A program made the translations under genes and the position numbers. Source: Gemmatimonadota bacterium (GTDB lineage Bacteria; Gemmatimonadota; Gemmatimonadetes; Longimicrobiales; Gaopeijiaceae). From it: a stretch of 64,000 nucleotides of DNA. Location of the stretch: assembly GCA_022823365.1 (NCBI GenBank), contig JAJDXG010000041.1, positions 1 to 64,000 on the forward strand, given 5' to 3'. How positions within the stretch are numbered: position 1 is the first letter of the stretch; each line of letters starts with the position of its first letter. Shown in pieces: positions 26,742 to 34,690 of the stretch. Under the pieces are notes generated by a model that did no database searches, was not told where the DNA came from, and was given only the letters and a program-made list of their open reading frames with translations.

Positions 26742-26826
26742 TGCTCGGAGAGGGACTCGAACCCTCACGGGGTTAACCCCCACAGGATCCTGAATCCTGC
26801 GCGTCTACCAATTCCGCCATCCGAGC
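26742..26826 (-). tRNA. tRNA-Leu(CAG)
   Basis: Acceptor GCTCGGA/TCCGAGC, anticodon loop TTCAGGA giving CAG, long variable arm, discriminator A. Confidence 0.95.
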
Positions 26827-26855
26827 GTGCTCGCCTTCACGGACAAGGCGGCCCA

Positions 26856-26928
26856 TGGAGCCGAGGGGAATCGAACCCCTGACCTCCTGAATGCCATTCA
26901 GGCGCTCTCCCAACTGAGCTACGGCCCC
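26856..26928 (-). tRNA. tRNA-Ala(GGC)
   Basis: Same acceptor and T-arm as tRNA-Ala(CGC), including G3-U70; anticodon loop ATGGCAT giving GGC. Confidence 0.95.
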
Positions 26929-26968
26929 GATCCTTCGCCGATGACCCGATTTGTCAAGAAACAAGCAG

Positions 26969-27042
26969 CGGGGCTGACGGGACTCGAACCCGCGGCCTCC
27001 GGTGTGACAGACCGGCACTCTAACCAACTGAGCTACAGCCCC
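26969..27042 (-). tRNA. tRNA-Asp(GTC)
   Basis: Acceptor GGGGCTG/CAGCCCC, anticodon loop CTGTCAC giving GTC, discriminator G as expected for Asp. Confidence 0.95.
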
Positions 27043-27072
27043 TGCTCCGCGCTCTTCGCGCGTCCTTTCAAA

Positions 27073-27144
27073 CGCCCTCACGGGGAATCGAACCCCGACC
27101 GCCACCTTGAAAGAGTGGTGTCCTAGCCGTTAGACGATGAGGGC
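27073..27144 (-). tRNA. tRNA-Glu(TTC)
   Basis: Acceptor GCCCTCA/TGAGGGC, anticodon loop CTTTCAA giving TTC, discriminator G. Confidence 0.95.
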
Positions 27145-27160
27145 TCTCCCCCCAGTTGTA

Positions 27161-27233
27161 CAGGCCCGGAGGGACTCGAACCCCCAACCCCCGGTTTTGG
27201 AGACCGGTGCTCTACCAGTTGAGCTACGGACCC
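27161..27233 (-). tRNA. tRNA-Trp(CCA)
   Basis: Acceptor GGGTCCG/CGGGCCT, anticodon loop CTCCAAA giving CCA, discriminator G. The first pair is a G1-U72 wobble instead of the usual A-U. Confidence 0.93.
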
Positions 27234-27276
27234 CCGCGCACACGACCGGCCATCCTCCGGCCGGTGAGCCGGTAGA

Positions 27277-27349
27277 TGGCCAGGGGCGGAATCGAACCGC
27301 CGACACCGCGATTTTCAGTCGCGTGCTCTACCAACTGAGCTACCTGGCC
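27277..27349 (-). tRNA. tRNA-Phe(GAA)
   Basis: Acceptor GGCCAGG/CCTGGCC, anticodon loop CTGAAAA giving GAA, discriminator A. A terminator-like T7 tract ends at the base just before its 5' end. Confidence 0.95.
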
Positions 27350-27381
27350 AAAAAAACGCCCGAACCTTTTCGGTGCGGGCG
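27350..27381 (-). terminator. Rho-independent terminator abutting tRNA-Phe
   Basis: On the minus strand CGCCCGCACC-GAAAA-GGTTCGGGCG forms a 10-bp stem with one mismatch, followed by seven T. The T tract touches the 5' base of tRNA-Phe, so it either leaks or acts as an attenuator for the tRNAs beyond it. Confidence 0.75.
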
Positions 27382-27405
27382 GCTGGGTCGGGAGCTTGCC
27401 GGGGG

Positions 27406-27564
27406 CTACCGGCGAGTCCCGCTTCCCCGCCCGCGAGGGCTCGACCACGTATCGGACGCAAACCAGCGAAGCGCCCGCACGCGGACCGACCTCCGGAAAG
27501 GCCACGGTCGACGGGTTTCGGTCGCTTCCGGCATGATTTCCGCCTCGGTTTCCTGTGTTGTCAT
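27406..27564 (-). CDS. Possible 52-residue small protein or leader peptide
   Basis: A short minus-strand frame, ATG 27564 to TAG 27406, lies between two terminator hairpins (27592-27614 upstream, 27350-27381 downstream). The peptide has an acidic first third and an Arg-rich remainder, with Trp at 21, 34 and 40 and Phe at 23 and 35. The ribosome site (GACGAGAG) is weak. The two tRNAs beyond the downstream terminator are Phe and Trp, so a leader-peptide role is conceivable; it could equally be chance. No family recognised. Confidence 0.3.
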   Translation of the reverse strand: MTTQETEAEIMPEATETRRPWPFRRSVRVRALRWFASDTWSSPRGRGSGTRR

Positions 27565-27591
27565 CTCTCGTCAAACTGTCCTGCTACGTGG

Positions 27592-27614
27592 AAAACGCCG
27601 CCATTTCGGCGGCG
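27592..27614 (-). terminator. Rho-independent terminator after tRNA-fMet
   Basis: On the minus strand CGCCGCC-GAAAT-GGCGGCG (7-bp perfect stem) is followed by TTTTC; it begins nine bases after the tRNA-fMet 3' end. Confidence 0.8.
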
Positions 27615-27622
27615 CTTCCAAG

Positions 27623-27696
<74 letters not shown>

Positions 27697-27707
27697 ACAA
27701 GAAGCGA

Positions 27708-27737
27708 AAGGTAAAGCGATCCCGCGAAGCGTGTCAA
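27708..27737 (-). promoter_or_regulatory. Promoter of tRNA-fMet
   Basis: On the minus strand TTGACA (27737-27732), 18 bp, TACCTT (27713-27708), ending 12 bp before the tRNA. Shares the TTGACACG form with the tRNA-Asn promoter at 57.5 kb. Confidence 0.7.
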
Positions 27738-27747
27738 GCGCAGATCC

Positions 27748-29148
27748 TCACCTCCGTGGCAGCGCCGCCAGGGCGCCCGGATCGCCCTCGATTCCCTCGG
27801 CAGGCTCCAGCCCCAACACGCGCGCCATGAAGGGATAGATGTCCACCCCTTCGAGTCGGGGCAGGCGGGTGCCGGGGTCGATGCCCGGCCCTTTTACAAG
27901 GAAGATGCCGTGCATGGACCGGAAGCGGGGGTCCCATCCGTGCATCCCCCGGCTGCTGCCCCGGCGCGGTCCGATGCCGACCGTGTACCCCTCTTCCGGC
28001 ACCACGACGAGATCGCCGAAGCGCGGATGGCCGTTCAGATGAAGTCGCGCCGGGGCCTCATGGCTGCGGTAGACCTCTGCGTTCGGCATCCCCGCGTCGA
28101 GTTGCGCGCGCAGCTCCTCGATCCGCTCCTCGCCTTCCTCCACGAAGAGGATTCCCACGTTTCCCCCGGACGTCAGCCGGGCACCGGACAGGTCCGCGAT
28201 TTCGTCAAGTGCGTAGTGCCCGTCGGGCCGAACGTTGCCCATCCCGTGATCGGAGACCAGAAGGACGAAGACCCGGTCGCCGTGCGGCAGTTCATCCAGG
28301 CCGTCAAGGAGCCGTCCGAGCGCCTGGTCCACCTGCTCGACTGCACCGGCCAGCTCCGGGCCATCGCCGGGACCGAACCGGTGTCCGGCGTAGTCGGCCT
28401 CGGCGAAATACAGGGAAACGAGGTGGGGTCGCTGCTCGTCGGGGAGACTCAGCCAGGTCAGGACGGTGTCGACGCGCACTTCATTGGGAATGATGGGATC
28501 GAACCGCTTCCAGCGGCTGGGCCGGATGCCCTGGACATCCGCCTCGGTGCCCACGAAGTAGAACGCGGCGCTCACCATCCCCTGTTTCTCGGCGGTCACC
28601 CAGATGGGCTCGCCCCCGTACCACCGGCCGTCCTCCACGGTCTCGCGGTCGGAGAGGGAGTAGAAGCGATCGAACTCGCGGTCGTAGAACGTGTTCGCCA
28701 CCAGCCCGTGGCTCCCGGGGTACATTCCGGTTGCGATCGAGTAATGAGCGGGGAAGGTCAGCGAGGGGAAGACCGGAATGAGCCCATCGGCGCGGGCGCC
28801 CTCGGCGGCCACGCGGTCGAAGTTGGGAGTGTCGAACATCTCCATGTAGTCGTGCCGAAACCCGTCGAACGAAACCACGACCACGTAGGGTTTGCCGAGA
28901 TGGCGGGGATCGTTCCGGCCGGCGGCCGGCCCGGAATCGGCCGTGGTGGCCGCTGCAGAGGACTCGGCGTCTTCGGGGGCTTGTTGCACGCTGGCGCAGC
29001 CGGCCAGCCAGATCGACAGAACGACGATCCGCGCCGTGGTCAGGCTCGACGCGCGCAGTCCCCTTCGGCCGATCCGCGAGGGTCCCCGTCGACGAATCCC
29101 CTTGTAGCGCTGACGCTCTGCGGTCATCTTCACGGCTTCCGGCAGCAC
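27748..29148 (-). CDS. Alkaline phosphatase-superfamily lipoprotein (nucleotide pyrophosphatase/phosphodiesterase type)
   Basis: A 466-residue exported enzyme. GTG 29148 is chosen because AGGAGAGG lies six bases upstream; an ATG seven codons later is possible. A lipobox (WLAGC, Cys51) follows a basic start. The catalytic domain opens with VVVSFDGFRHDY (metal Asp95) and has the nucleophile Thr131 in FPSLTFPAHYS. Later come the metal residues in FAEADYAGHRFGP and VSDHGMGNV, and a final LHGW-like His segment (RGMHGWD). This is the NPP layout, hydrolysing phosphodiesters or pyrophosphates of nucleotides or lipid head groups outside the cytoplasm. It diverges from msrA. Confidence 0.88.
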   Translation of the reverse strand: MLPEAVKMTAERQRYKGIRRRGPSRIGRRGLRASSLTTARIVVLSIWLAGCASVQQAPEDAESSAAATTADSGPAAGRNDPRHLGKPYVVVVSFDGFRHDYMEMFDTPNFDRVAAEGARADGLIPVFPSLTFPAHYSIATGMYPGSHGLVANTFYDREFDRFYSLSDRETVEDGRWYGGEPIWVTAEKQGMVSAAFYFVGTEADVQGIRPSRWKRFDPIIPNEVRVDTVLTWLSLPDEQRPHLVSLYFAEADYAGHRFGPGDGPELAGAVEQVDQALGRLLDGLDELPHGDRVFVLLVSDHGMGNVRPDGHYALDEIADLSGARLTSGGNVGILFVEEGEERIEELRAQLDAGMPNAEVYRSHEAPARLHLNGHPRFGDLVVVPEEGYTVGIGPRRGSSRGMHGWDPRFRSMHGIFLVKGPGIDPGTRLPRLEGVDIYPFMARVLGLEPAEGIEGDPGALAALPRR

Positions 29149-29258
29149 GGCAACCTCTCCTGGAGGGGTCCGTCCGCGATCACGCGGGTGGGGAGGGGAA
29201 CGAGTGCCGCGAATAATAGCTGCATGCGGGCGGCTCTTGAAGGAGGAGACGGGTCGAG

Positions 29259-29819
29259 ATGAGCGAGAAAGGCCTTGAGACCGCCACCCTGGGCGGGGGA
29301 TGTTTCTGGTGCCTGGAGGCGGTGTACCTGGAGTTGCGCGGCGTGCAGCGGGTGGACTCGGGATACGCCGGCGGTCATGTGCGGGACCCGACCTACCACC
29401 AGGTCTGCACCGGCGCCACCGGGCATGCCGAAGTGGTCCGCATCGTGTTTTCCCCGGATGAGATCTCGTTCCGGGAGCTGCTCGAAGTCTTCTTTACGAT
29501 TCACGATCCCACCACCCTGAACCGCCAGGGAGCCGACGTGGGCACCCAGTACCGCTCGGCCATCTTCCATCACTCGCCGAAGCAGGAGGCCGTGGCGCAG
29601 GAGGTGATCGCAGAACTCACGGATCAGGGATTGTGGCGTTCTCCGATCGTGACCGAACTGGTTCCGGCGGGCCGCTTCTTCCCCGCCGAGGCCTATCACC
29701 ACAACTACTTCGCGCGCAATCCGGGCCAGGGCTACTGTCGCGCCGTGGTGGCGCCCAAGGTCGCAAGGGCGCGGGCGAAGTTCTTCGACAGGCTGAAGAA
29801 GGCGCCCGCGCGCAACTGA
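29259..29819 (+). CDS. msrA: Peptide-methionine (S)-S-oxide reductase
   Basis: A 186-residue MsrA. ATG 29259 has GAAGGAGGAG upstream. The catalytic GCFWC motif is at residues 14-18 (Cys15 nucleophile), followed by GVQRVDSGYAGG, TGHAEVVRIVF and the conserved HDPTTLNRQGADVGTQYRS segment. It reduces the S-epimer of methionine sulfoxide in proteins using thioredoxin. No signal peptide, so cytoplasmic. No msrB is fused or adjacent. The C-terminal resolving cysteine may be Cys158-like in GQGYCRAV, which fits the common arrangement. Confidence 0.95.
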   Translation: MSEKGLETATLGGGCFWCLEAVYLELRGVQRVDSGYAGGHVRDPTYHQVCTGATGHAEVVRIVFSPDEISFRELLEVFFTIHDPTTLNRQGADVGTQYRSAIFHHSPKQEAVAQEVIAELTDQGLWRSPIVTELVPAGRFFPAEAYHHNYFARNPGQGYCRAVVAPKVARARAKFFDRLKKAPARN

Positions 29820-29884
29820 GGGAATCCCCACCGCCCGTGGACGAATCCGCGTGGAGTGAGGGGAAGAAGCGCGCCCGCAGACTG

Positions 29885-31213
29885 TTAGAGCAGTACGCTC
29901 AGCGGCTTCTCCAGGATGTCCTTCAGCGTCGCCAGGAAGCGAGCGCCCTGGGCCCCGTCGATGACGCGGTGGTCGCAGCTCATGGTCATGCGCATGCGGG
30001 GCCGGACCACGATCCGGCCATCGAGCGCCACCGGCCGCTCCTCCACCGCGCCCACCGCCAGGATTCCGGCCTCGGGCGGGTTGATGACCCCGGTGAACTG
30101 TTCGATGCCGAACATCCCCAGGTTCGAGATGGAGAACGTGGATCCCGTGTACTGATCGGGGGTCAGGCGCTTCGCCCGGGCCAGCCCCGCCAGCTCCTTG
30201 ACCTCGTTGGATATCTCCGCGACCGGGCGCGCGTGCGCATCGCGCACAACCGGCGTAATGAGCCCGTCGTCGATGGCCACCGCGACGCCGATGTGGACGC
30301 GGTTGTGTCTGCGCACGTGATCGCCACCCCACCACGCGTTGCACTCGGGATGGCGGGCAAGCGCGAGCGCCGTCGCCTTGATGACGATGTCGTTGAAGGA
30401 GATGCGCGCGCCCAGTTCAAGCTCGTTGAACTGCTGGCGCAGCTCGGTCGCCCGGGCCATGTCGACATCGGCCGTGAGGAAGAAGTGCGGTACCGGCCCC
30501 AGGGACTCGACCAGCCGGCGCGCGATCGTCTTGCGGATCTGGGTGAGCGGGACGTCCACGAAGTCCTCGCCCGGGACGTCCGGCATGGGCGCGGGAACCG
30601 CCGCCGTTCCGGCGGCCAGGGCGGCCTCGATGTCGCGCTTGACGATTCTGCCTCGCGGCCCGGATCCCACGACTGTTTCCAGACGGAGGCCTGCCTCGCG
30701 CGCCAGGCGGCGGGCGACGGGTGACGCCCTCAGCCGCCCGCCGTCCCTGCGGGCCCCGGCGGCTGGTGCGGACTGAGCGGTCGTCTGGACCACCGGCGCG
30801 GCGGGCCGCGGGCTGACCGGCGGAGGGGTGGGAGGCGGCGTTGTGGCGGGCACCGCAGGGGAGGGAGGCGTTGCCGTTGGAGCGGCCGTCCGAGCCGGCT
30901 CTTCCTCCGCCTCGGTGGCCGGCGATGCGGCCGGGGCCGGCGCAGCAGCCGCCACCAGATCCGACACATCTTCGTCCGCGGCCGCGATCACGGCGATCAC
31001 GTTTCCCACGGGCGCCGTCTGTCCTTCGCCCAGCAGAACGGCCCGCAACACGCCGCTGCCGCGCGCGACGAGCTCCATGGTCGCCTTGTCGGTCTCGATT
31101 TCGGCCAGCAGGTCGCCGGCCTCGACCTGGTCGCCCTCCGCCTTGAGCCACTTGACGACCTGCCCTTCCTCCATCGTGGGCGAGAGGGCTTCCATGTGCA
31201 CTTTGGTGGCCAT
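29885..31213 (-). CDS. pdhC: Dihydrolipoamide acyltransferase, E2 of the pyruvate dehydrogenase complex
   Basis: A 442-residue E2. ATG 31213 gives the normal lipoyl-domain start. One lipoyl domain carries the modified Lys43 in EIETDKATME. An Ala/Pro/Thr-rich linker follows (~residues 80-165). A peripheral-subunit-binding domain is visible (RASPVARRLAREAGL to GPRGRIVKRDIE). The catalytic domain ends with CDHRVIDGAQGARFL, containing the active-site His and Asp. It is the last gene of a lipA-pdhA-pdhB-pdhC run on the minus strand. The E3 gene is not in the window. The substrate is most likely pyruvate, judged by the E1 type; a branched-chain role cannot be fully excluded. Confidence 0.93.
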   Translation of the reverse strand: MATKVHMEALSPTMEEGQVVKWLKAEGDQVEAGDLLAEIETDKATMELVARGSGVLRAVLLGEGQTAPVGNVIAVIAAADEDVSDLVAAAAPAPAASPATEAEEEPARTAAPTATPPSPAVPATTPPPTPPPVSPRPAAPVVQTTAQSAPAAGARRDGGRLRASPVARRLAREAGLRLETVVGSGPRGRIVKRDIEAALAAGTAAVPAPMPDVPGEDFVDVPLTQIRKTIARRLVESLGPVPHFFLTADVDMARATELRQQFNELELGARISFNDIVIKATALALARHPECNAWWGGDHVRRHNRVHIGVAVAIDDGLITPVVRDAHARPVAEISNEVKELAGLARAKRLTPDQYTGSTFSISNLGMFGIEQFTGVINPPEAGILAVGAVEERPVALDGRIVVRPRMRMTMSCDHRVIDGAQGARFLATLKDILEKPLSVLL

Positions 31214-31271
31214 CGACAAGCCTCGGGTGGTCGGATCGGCGGTTACGGCGCGTCGGATGGCGCGGCCAGGG

Positions 31272-32252
31272 TCAGTTGCGGTAGAGAACCTTCCTGCACG
31301 CATCCACGACCCGGGCCGCGTCGGGTTTCGACTGCTTCTCCAGATTCCTGGCGTAGGGCATGGGCACGTCCGCCTGGGTGATGCGCTGCACCGGCGCGTC
31401 CAGATCGTCGAAACCCTCGTCCTGGATCAGCGCGACGATCTGCGCGCCGATGCCCGTGAACGGCCAGCACTCCTCCACGTAGACGGCGCGATTGGTCTTA
31501 TGCACGGAGCCGAGAATCGCCTCCATGTCGAGGGGACGGAGGGAGCGCAGGTCGAGCACCTCGGCCGAGATGTCCTCCTTCTCCAGCGTGCGCGCCGCCT
31601 GAAGCGCCACATGGACCATCTGTCCGTGCGAGATGATGGTGACGTCCGTACCCTCCGCCTTCACATCGGCTACGCCCAACGGCACGACGTGCTCGCCTTC
31701 GGGAACGTCGCCGCGCGCGTTGTAGAGCAGCTCGGATTCCATCACCACCACCGGATCGTCGTCGCGAATCGCGGCCTTGAGCAGCCCCTTCGCATCGGCC
31801 GGCGTAGCCGGATTCACCAGCTTGACCCCGGGCGCGTGGACATAGTAGGTCTCGCACGCCTGCGAGTGCTGTGCCGCGAGCTGCAGGGCCGACCCGTTCG
31901 GTCCGCGAAAGACGATGGGCACGTGCAGTTGCCCGTTCGTCATGTAGTGGGTCTTGGCGGCGTTGTTGATGACCTGGTCGAGAGCGAGGAACGCGAAGTT
32001 GAAGGTCATGAACTCGATGACCGGCCGGAGCCCGGCCATCGCCGCGCCCACGCCCAGCCCGGCGAAGCCGAGTTCGCTGATCGGCGTGTCCACTACCCGT
32101 GCGTCGCCGAAGCGATCGAGCAGGCCCCGGGACACCTTGTAGGCGCCATCGTACTCCGCCACTTCCTCACCCATGAGAAAAACCGAGTCGTCGCGCTCCA
32201 TCTCTTCCGCGAGCGCCTCGTTGAGGGCGTCCCGGTAGGTCATGACCGCCAT
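31272..32252 (-). CDS. pdhB: Pyruvate dehydrogenase E1 component, beta subunit
   Basis: A 326-residue E1-beta. ATG 32252 lies one base after the E1-alpha stop codon and gives the usual start (MAVMTYRDALNEAL); an upstream ATG at 32270 is less likely. Signature segments are GEEVAEYDGAYKVSRGL, DTPISELGFAGLGVGAA and the transketolase C-terminal half (RAVYVEECWPFTGIGAQI). It joins E1-alpha in an alpha2-beta2 tetramer that decarboxylates pyruvate with thiamine diphosphate and passes acetyl to E2. The next gene, pdhC, starts 58 bp downstream. Confidence 0.94.
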   Translation of the reverse strand: MAVMTYRDALNEALAEEMERDDSVFLMGEEVAEYDGAYKVSRGLLDRFGDARVVDTPISELGFAGLGVGAAMAGLRPVIEFMTFNFAFLALDQVINNAAKTHYMTNGQLHVPIVFRGPNGSALQLAAQHSQACETYYVHAPGVKLVNPATPADAKGLLKAAIRDDDPVVVMESELLYNARGDVPEGEHVVPLGVADVKAEGTDVTIISHGQMVHVALQAARTLEKEDISAEVLDLRSLRPLDMEAILGSVHKTNRAVYVEECWPFTGIGAQIVALIQDEGFDDLDAPVQRITQADVPMPYARNLEKQSKPDAARVVDACRKVLYRN

Positions 32253-32253
32253 C

Positions 32254-33318
32254 TCAGCCCCCCCGTCCATCGAAGAACAGCCTTCCGTGCACGTCCATGT
32301 CGCTGTAGACGAATTCGTGGAGGCTGTCCTCGGGGGGGAGCGGCGAGCGGTCGGCGAAGTCCGCGGCGTCCTCGACCAGCTCGCGCACCTCCTCGTCCAT
32401 CCGCTCCAGGCTCTCCCGGGTGAGATGCCCGCTCTGGATCAGGAGGTCGCGCACATGGGCGATGGGGTCGTCCTCGCGAACCCGCGACTCGACCTCTTCC
32501 TTGCTGCGGTAGGTTCCCGAGACCGGATCGGACATCGAATGGCCCTTGAAGCGATACGTTTCGGCATCCACGAACTGGGGTCCGGCGCCTTTGCGGACGC
32601 GGTCCAGCAAGTCTTCCATCAGTCGCCAGACCGCGAGCACGTCCTGACCGTCCACATAGTGCGCGGGAATCCCGTGCGCCCGCGATTTCTCGACCATGGG
32701 GGTCGTGGTCACGCGGTTGAAGGCCGTCCCCATGCCGTACCCGTTGTTCTCGACGACGTAGATGACCGGCAGCTTCCAGATGGCCGCCATGTTGAGCGAC
32801 TCGTGGAATGAGCCCTGGTTGACGGCCGCGTCCCCCAGGAAGCAGACGCAGACGCGGTCTTCGCCGCGGTAGCGGGCCGCCCAGCCCAGACCGGTCGCCA
32901 GGGGGATCTGGCCGCCTACGATGCCCCATCCACCCATGAAGTTGTGCTTCGCGGAGAAGAGGTGCATCGAGCCGCCCTTGCCGCCGGAGCACCCGCCGAC
33001 CCGCCCATAGAGCTCGGCCATGGCCGCGCGCGCGGAGATCCCCTTGGCGAGCGCCAGGGTGTGCTCGCGGTAGGCGGAGAGGGCGTAGTCGTCGGGGCGA
33101 AGCGGTCCGACGAAGCCCAGGGCAACCCCTTCCTGCCCGGTATGCAGGTGGCAGAAGCCGCCGATCTTGCCGATCGCGTAGGCCTCTTCCGCCTTCTGCT
33201 CGAATCGCCGGTATACAAGCATCTCGCGCAGGAAGCCCAGCACCTGCTCGGCCGGAAAGCCCTCAATGGCCGCTGGAGCAGCGGAGGTGGATGCGTCCCG
33301 CACGGCGCTGTCAGGCAT
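32254..33318 (-). CDS. pdhA: Pyruvate dehydrogenase E1 component, alpha subunit
   Basis: A 354-residue E1-alpha. ATG 33318 follows GAAGGGGGG and overlaps the end of lipA by eight bases, so translation is coupled. The thiamine diphosphate/Mg site is seen at ~162-192 (GDAAVNQGSFHESLN to VVENN). The phosphorylation-loop region of pyruvate-type E1 is present (RFKGHSMSDPVSGTYRSKEE), which supports pyruvate over branched-chain substrates. It acts in the cytoplasm with PdhB. A long run of sequence upstream of this ATG in the same frame belongs to lipA in another frame and was not included. Confidence 0.94.
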   Translation of the reverse strand: MPDSAVRDASTSAAPAAIEGFPAEQVLGFLREMLVYRRFEQKAEEAYAIGKIGGFCHLHTGQEGVALGFVGPLRPDDYALSAYREHTLALAKGISARAAMAELYGRVGGCSGGKGGSMHLFSAKHNFMGGWGIVGGQIPLATGLGWAARYRGEDRVCVCFLGDAAVNQGSFHESLNMAAIWKLPVIYVVENNGYGMGTAFNRVTTTPMVEKSRAHGIPAHYVDGQDVLAVWRLMEDLLDRVRKGAGPQFVDAETYRFKGHSMSDPVSGTYRSKEEVESRVREDDPIAHVRDLLIQSGHLTRESLERMDEEVRELVEDAADFADRSPLPPEDSLHEFVYSDMDVHGRLFFDGRGG

Positions 33319-34429
33319 GTGCCACCCCCCTTCCATCCGCTTCCGCTGTCGAAGTACGGCGCGCCTCGATCTGGACCAGGCGGAGCCCGGGCACCTCCGC
33401 AGGCGCGGGCAGATCGGCCTCCAGCACGTGCCGAATCGAACCCGCCGAGCCGGCGGATACCTGGCGTGCCTGGTCCCTGGCATGATAGCTGGAGCGGACC
33501 AGGGGACCCGACTCCACATGCCGGAAGCCGAATTGCTCCTCACCGATCCGCTTCCAGTCACCGAATTCCGCGGGCGTCACCCACCGTGCCACGGGAATGT
33601 GCTGCAGCGACGGACGGAGATACTGGCCCAGGGTGAGAATGTCGACGCCGGCCTCGCGAAGGTCGCTCATCGCCTGTCGGATCTCGGGTGCGCGCTCTCC
33701 CATCCCCAGGATGATGCCCGTCTTGGTCAGGATGTGCGGTGCCAGGCGCTTGGAGGCTCCCAGGAAGGAAATCGACCGCCAGTAGCGGCCGCCCGGCCGA
33801 ACCTCGGGGTGGAGCCGCTCGACCGTCTCCAGGTTGTGCCCGAGAATCGCCGGTCGAGCGGCCAGCACCATCGCCAGGGCGTCTTCGTCGCCCTTGAAGT
33901 CCGGGATCAGCACCTCGACCGAGCACATGGGCAGCCGGTCGTTGATGCGGCGTATGGTCTCCGCGTAGATCGCGGCGCCGCCGTCCGGCAGCTCGTCGCG
34001 ATTCACGCTGGTGATCACGGCGTGCTCGAGGTCCATTGCGGCCACGGTATCCGCGACGCGCCGGGGTTCGTCCCGGTCCAGCACGGTTGGCAGTCCGTGG
34101 GCGACCGCGCAGTACTTGCACGCGCGCGTGCAGACATCGCCGAGGATCATGAAAGTGGCCGTGCCGGCCTCCCAGCACTCGCCGATGTTGGGGCAGCCCG
34201 CCTCTTCGCACACGGTGTGAAGCCCCCGGCTGCGCATGAGGCGCTTCAGCCGCAGATAGTTCGGGCCCCCGGGAGAACGCACCTTGAGCCAGGACGGCTT
34301 GCGCTCGTTCGGGGATATGGTGGCGAGGCCCTCGTGGGCGCGTATGCGGGAAGTGCCCTTGGGCCTGACGGTGCCCGTGTCCTTCCGCGCCGGCGCGTAT
34401 CCCTTCCAGGCTTTGAGGGGCTGGGTCAA
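33311..34429 (-). CDS. lipA: Lipoyl synthase
   Basis: A radical-SAM enzyme that inserts two sulfurs into octanoyl groups on E2 proteins. Both iron-sulfur clusters are seen: the auxiliary cluster in CEEAGCPNIGEC and the SAM cluster in CTRACKYC. The core then follows through TSVNRDELPDGGA, GHNLETV and SGPLVRSSYHA. No ATG or GTG suits the start. TTG 34429 is the nearest initiator codon in frame and would add a ~50-residue N-terminal extension, so the true start is uncertain. A candidate promoter lies at 34590-34619. Leading the pdh operon, it supplies the cofactor for PdhC. Confidence 0.88.
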   Translation of the reverse strand: MTQPLKAWKGYAPARKDTGTVRPKGTSRIRAHEGLATISPNERKPSWLKVRSPGGPNYLRLKRLMRSRGLHTVCEEAGCPNIGECWEAGTATFMILGDVCTRACKYCAVAHGLPTVLDRDEPRRVADTVAAMDLEHAVITSVNRDELPDGGAAIYAETIRRINDRLPMCSVEVLIPDFKGDEDALAMVLAARPAILGHNLETVERLHPEVRPGGRYWRSISFLGASKRLAPHILTKTGIILGMGERAPEIRQAMSDLREAGVDILTLGQYLRPSLQHIPVARWVTPAEFGDWKRIGEEQFGFRHVESGPLVRSSYHARDQARQVSAGSAGSIRHVLEADLPAPAEVPGLRLVQIEARRTSTAEADGRGVAHA

Positions 34430-34589
34430 CCTCGAGTTCTCCGTCGCTCGTTCCCTTGAGCCGGACCCGGATCGGCCCCCCGGGGATCGCAAATTCTGGC
34501 TGGTCAGGGTCCGCCGGCAAATGCGGGCCCGCGAAGGGTCTCCATCCCGGGTTCCGGCACGATCTGCGCGTCCCGGTGCGTAGCTTGCA

Positions 34590-34619
34590 ATGATAAAACC
34601 CCGACGCTTTCTACGGCAA
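34590..34619 (-). promoter_or_regulatory. Candidate promoter of the lipA-pdhABC operon
   Basis: On the minus strand TTGCCG (34619-34614), 18 bp, TATCAT (34595-34590): a good -10 in an otherwise GC-rich gap. Predicted transcription start near 34583, which caps how far upstream lipA can begin. Confidence 0.55.
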
Positions 34620-34690
34620 CGGAGCACGCCGGTGCGGCGCACTGCTCCGGCACCCCGTCGACCAACTCCTCCCCGGCATGCGATCGGCTG

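Noticed and set aside
33558-34520. Alternative minus-strand frame opposite register to lipA
   Set aside because: Only its first ~35 residues look protein-like; the rest is a frame-shifted reading of lipA, which has intact iron-sulfur motifs.
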